NCBI GenBank assembly: GCA_021814835.1
Contig: JAKAHO010000033.1
Location: 1 to 6,749, forward strand
Source: a bacterium
GTDB taxonomy: Bacteria > Patescibacteriota > Minisyncoccia > UBA6257 > GWB1-50-10
Length of the DNA: 6,749 nucleotides
Reading direction: 5' to 3'
Positions 5,349-6,749 of the stretch are shown here, piece after piece; position 1 is the first letter of the stretch; each line of letters begins with the position of its first letter. The notes under the pieces are model-generated. The model saw only the letters and a program-made list of their open reading frames with translations. It made no database searches and was not told where the DNA came from. The position numbers and the translations under genes are program-made.

Positions 5349-6236
5349 TTATTGATTCGGCGTTGTATGTACTCCCTCATCGCGTTCTGTCGCGTTTCCC
5401 GTTGAAGCGGACTCTTTCGAAGATTTTTCGGTTTTTATCGCATCTCCGCGTCCGGCATTTTTTTCGGGCAACTCGAGGTTGTCCATTCCGTTTTTCTCGC
5501 CCCCGTCGCTACTTGTGGCTTGTCCATTATCCTGTTCGAAGTCCTTTTCATTATCACGGAATTCTTGTTCGGCTTTTCTTTGGAATAATTCTGTCGAGCT
5601 TGCTGCTGCCCGCAAATGTTCGCGTACCGGCTCTTCTTCTGTCGAGCTCGCGGATCTTTCGAGGATGTCCCGGTAGATGAGCGCGTCTTTGGAAAGGCCG
5701 ACAACTATTCTCCCTGCCTCTTTTTTATTGCCCCCCACACGCAATTCGTCGGCGTGTTTTCCCGCTTTTTCAAGGTTACTCGTGAAATTCTCAAGTGCTC
5801 TATCGATATCCCTTGATTCGGACGGTGTGAATGTATTGTTATCACGGCGGGTGACAACTTCTTCTATTTCTTTCGTTCGTTCTGCGGCATACGCCATCCG
5901 TAGCTCCGCTCTCTTTGCCGCGGTGGGCGTAATTGCGACGCGCACACTTTCCGAAAGCAGCTTTACCGAATAGAGCGTTTCACCAGGCAGGCTTTTTTGC
6001 GAGGCGAAGACGGTGCCGCCGCTTGTAAAGAGAAGCGAGAGTACAAGAAGCGCGGGCACGAGGCGGCGCATAGGAAGGACAAGGGCGGTTCGCTCTGCGG
6101 TCAACTCCCGCGCAATATTCATATGGGCATCAGCTTCCATTGTTTCTAAAAGGTGCGTGCGCAACGAATCCACGAACGTCTCATCCACGGGCATTCGTCT
6201 GTATTGTCGGAATATGTCGGTTATTTTTTTATTCAT
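5349..6236 (-). CDS. DUF5667-like membrane protein, probable anti-sigma factor
   Basis: A 295-aa single-pass membrane protein. Residues 1-55 are cytoplasmic and contain MPVDETFVDSLRTHLLETM, like the short helical N-terminus of membrane proteins encoded beside ECF sigma factors. I see no zinc-binding His/Cys motif. One membrane segment lies at about 58-78. Just outside comes LPGETLYSVKLLSESVRVAI (83-102), the hallmark Pro-Gly-Glu...Leu-Tyr...Lys entry of DUF5667, followed by long charged helices (about 105-235) and a low-complexity Ser/Glu/Lys/Asn tail (235-295) that is probably disordered. The ATG overlaps the sigma gene end by 8 nt, so translation is coupled, with an AAAGGA site inside the sigma gene. 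The likely role is to hold the sigma factor at the membrane and respond to an envelope signal. That role is inferred from context. Confidence 0.85.
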   Translation of the reverse strand: MNKKITDIFRQYRRMPVDETFVDSLRTHLLETMEADAHMNIARELTAERTALVLPMRRLVPALLVLSLLFTSGGTVFASQKSLPGETLYSVKLLSESVRVAITPTAAKRAELRMAYAAERTKEIEEVVTRRDNNTFTPSESRDIDRALENFTSNLEKAGKHADELRVGGNKKEAGRIVVGLSKDALIYRDILERSASSTEEEPVREHLRAAASSTELFQRKAEQEFRDNEKDFEQDNGQATSSDGGEKNGMDNLELPEKNAGRGDAIKTEKSSKESASTGNATERDEGVHTTPNQ

Positions 6237-6732
6237 GACCCAGTTCCTTTTTTAGCGCCTTCGTTCCTCTATGGAGTATGACGTAGATGTTTGCCATACT
6301 CTTACCGGTAATCTCTTTTATTTCTTTCAGCTCGAGTCCTTGCACGAAGCGGAGCGTGAATATTTCGCGGTAATCTTTTGGCAAGCATTGTATTGCCGCT
6401 CTCGCTTTTTCGAATGCCGCCCTCGCATCCACCGCTTCTTCAAGTGTTGCCCGAGAGTGATCGGATTCGAACGGCATATCTTCGAGCAGGGGAGTGTTGC
6501 GCGGTTTTATGCGATAGTAATCTATTACAAGGTTTGTGGCGGTCCTGTAAAGGAAGGCGCGGATGTTCTTTACGTCGTTTACCTGCACATATTTCCACGT
6601 TTTTAAGAATGTTTCCGAGACAATATCCTTCGCAATCTCCTCGTCGCCGGTTTTTACAATAACGTAGCGCAAAACTTCTCGCGCATGCGCGTCGTACGCG
6701 TGAAGTATTGCGTCCCGCTTTTTCTGGTGCAC
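6229..6732 (-). CDS. ECF-type RNA polymerase sigma factor
   Basis: A 167-aa sigma-70 family factor with only regions 2 and 4, the extracytoplasmic-function layout. Region 2 (about residues 10-75) includes AYDAHAREVLRYV, EEIAKDIVSETFLKTWKYV and the DNA-melting part IRAFLYRTATNLVIDYYR. An acidic linker (LLEDMPFESDH) follows. Region 4 (about 110-163) reads CLPKDYREIFTLRFVQGL, then ELKEIKEITGKSMANIYVILHRGTK in two pieces, the helix-turn-helix that reads the -35. The start shown is GTG at 6730-6732. No ribosome-binding site is visible in the 17 nt upstream, and the frame stays open to the window edge, so the true start could lie outside. It overlaps the DUF5667 membrane protein by 8 nt, the usual sigma/anti-sigma arrangement. 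Its promoter, which such factors often activate themselves, is not in the window. Confidence 0.93.
   Translation of the reverse strand: MHQKKRDAILHAYDAHAREVLRYVIVKTGDEEIAKDIVSETFLKTWKYVQVNDVKNIRAFLYRTATNLVIDYYRIKPRNTPLLEDMPFESDHSRATLEEAVDARAAFEKARAAIQCLPKDYREIFTLRFVQGLELKEIKEITGKSMANIYVILHRGTKALKKELGHE
6245..6250 (-). promoter_or_regulatory. Ribosome-binding site for the DUF5667 gene inside the sigma gene
   Basis: AAAGGA on the minus strand, 8 nt before ATG 6234-6236, lies within the last codons of the sigma gene (Lys-Lys-Glu). With the 8-nt ATGAATAA overlap it suggests coupled synthesis of sigma factor and partner in fixed ratio. Confidence 0.6.
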
Positions 6733-6749
6733 TGTTCGTTTATTATTGC

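Noticed and set aside
4300..5350. Repeated GC-rich blocks considered as structured RNA or an integron/mobile cassette array
   Set aside because: The similarity between blocks is best explained as coding: same frame, gapless at protein level, synonymous changes. No flanking direct repeats, attachment sites, integrase or transposase are seen.
5342..5362. Inverted repeat CGCCGA/TCGGCG at the end of the DUF5667 gene as a terminator
   Set aside because: The stem is only 6 bp with a 9-nt loop, and no T-run follows it on the minus strand. At best it is a weak hairpin.
5363..5973. Several plus-strand open frames (105, 65, 66 and 98 codons)
   Set aside because: They are antisense to the DUF5667 gene, are Ser/Arg/Phe-rich shadows, overlap each other, and have no motifs.

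Overview
The window looks like a chromosomal piece from a bacterium of the Patescibacteria/Candidate Phyla Radiation type, probably Parcubacteria-like. This is inferred from gene content: a divergent membrane-anchored Clp-type AAA+ ATPase, a short L35, an ECF sigma factor coupled to a DUF5667-type membrane protein, and housekeeping genes mostly without Shine-Dalgarno sequences. Nothing in the window fixes the species.

Left part (1-3197, plus strand): the C-terminal end of a membrane protein is followed after 5 nt by an 831-aa Clp/Hsp100-like ATPase, then after 27 nt by a Nudix hydrolase. The ATPase has an N-terminal membrane hairpin, a Clp N-domain, a first AAA+ module that has lost its key catalytic residues, and an intact second ATPase site. 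The aromatic pore loops appear to be gone. A perfect hairpin at 3204-3229 closes this side and probably also terminates the converging operon.

Middle (3233-4268, minus strand): the classic translation operon infC-rpmI-rplT (IF3, L35, L20). infC has no ATG, GTG or TTG that would give a complete protein, so it almost certainly starts at a rare ATT or ATC codon. A promoter-like sequence overlaps this start region.

Right-middle (4353-5304, minus strand): three small genes in a row encode paralogous proteins of 73 to about 91 aa of a family I do not recognise. A 36-residue core aligns without gaps in all three and contains SKRLGEP (SKRPGQP in one copy); a second motif, P-x-[FL]-[IM]-S-x-E, follows near the C-terminus. 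Unlike the housekeeping genes, each has a strong ribosome-binding site. The first two have their own terminators, and one has an excellent sigma-70-type promoter. The copy nearest the right end has its best ribosome-binding site and ATG in the wrong frame, which a single extra C would explain. This cluster and the remodelled Clp ATPase are the most interesting parts of the window.

Right end (5349-6732, minus strand): an ECF sigma factor overlaps by 8 nt a membrane protein with an anti-sigma-like N-terminus and a DUF5667-like extracytoplasmic region. Together they form a plausible envelope-signalling pair. I see no tRNA, rRNA, CRISPR array, insertion sequence or integrase.
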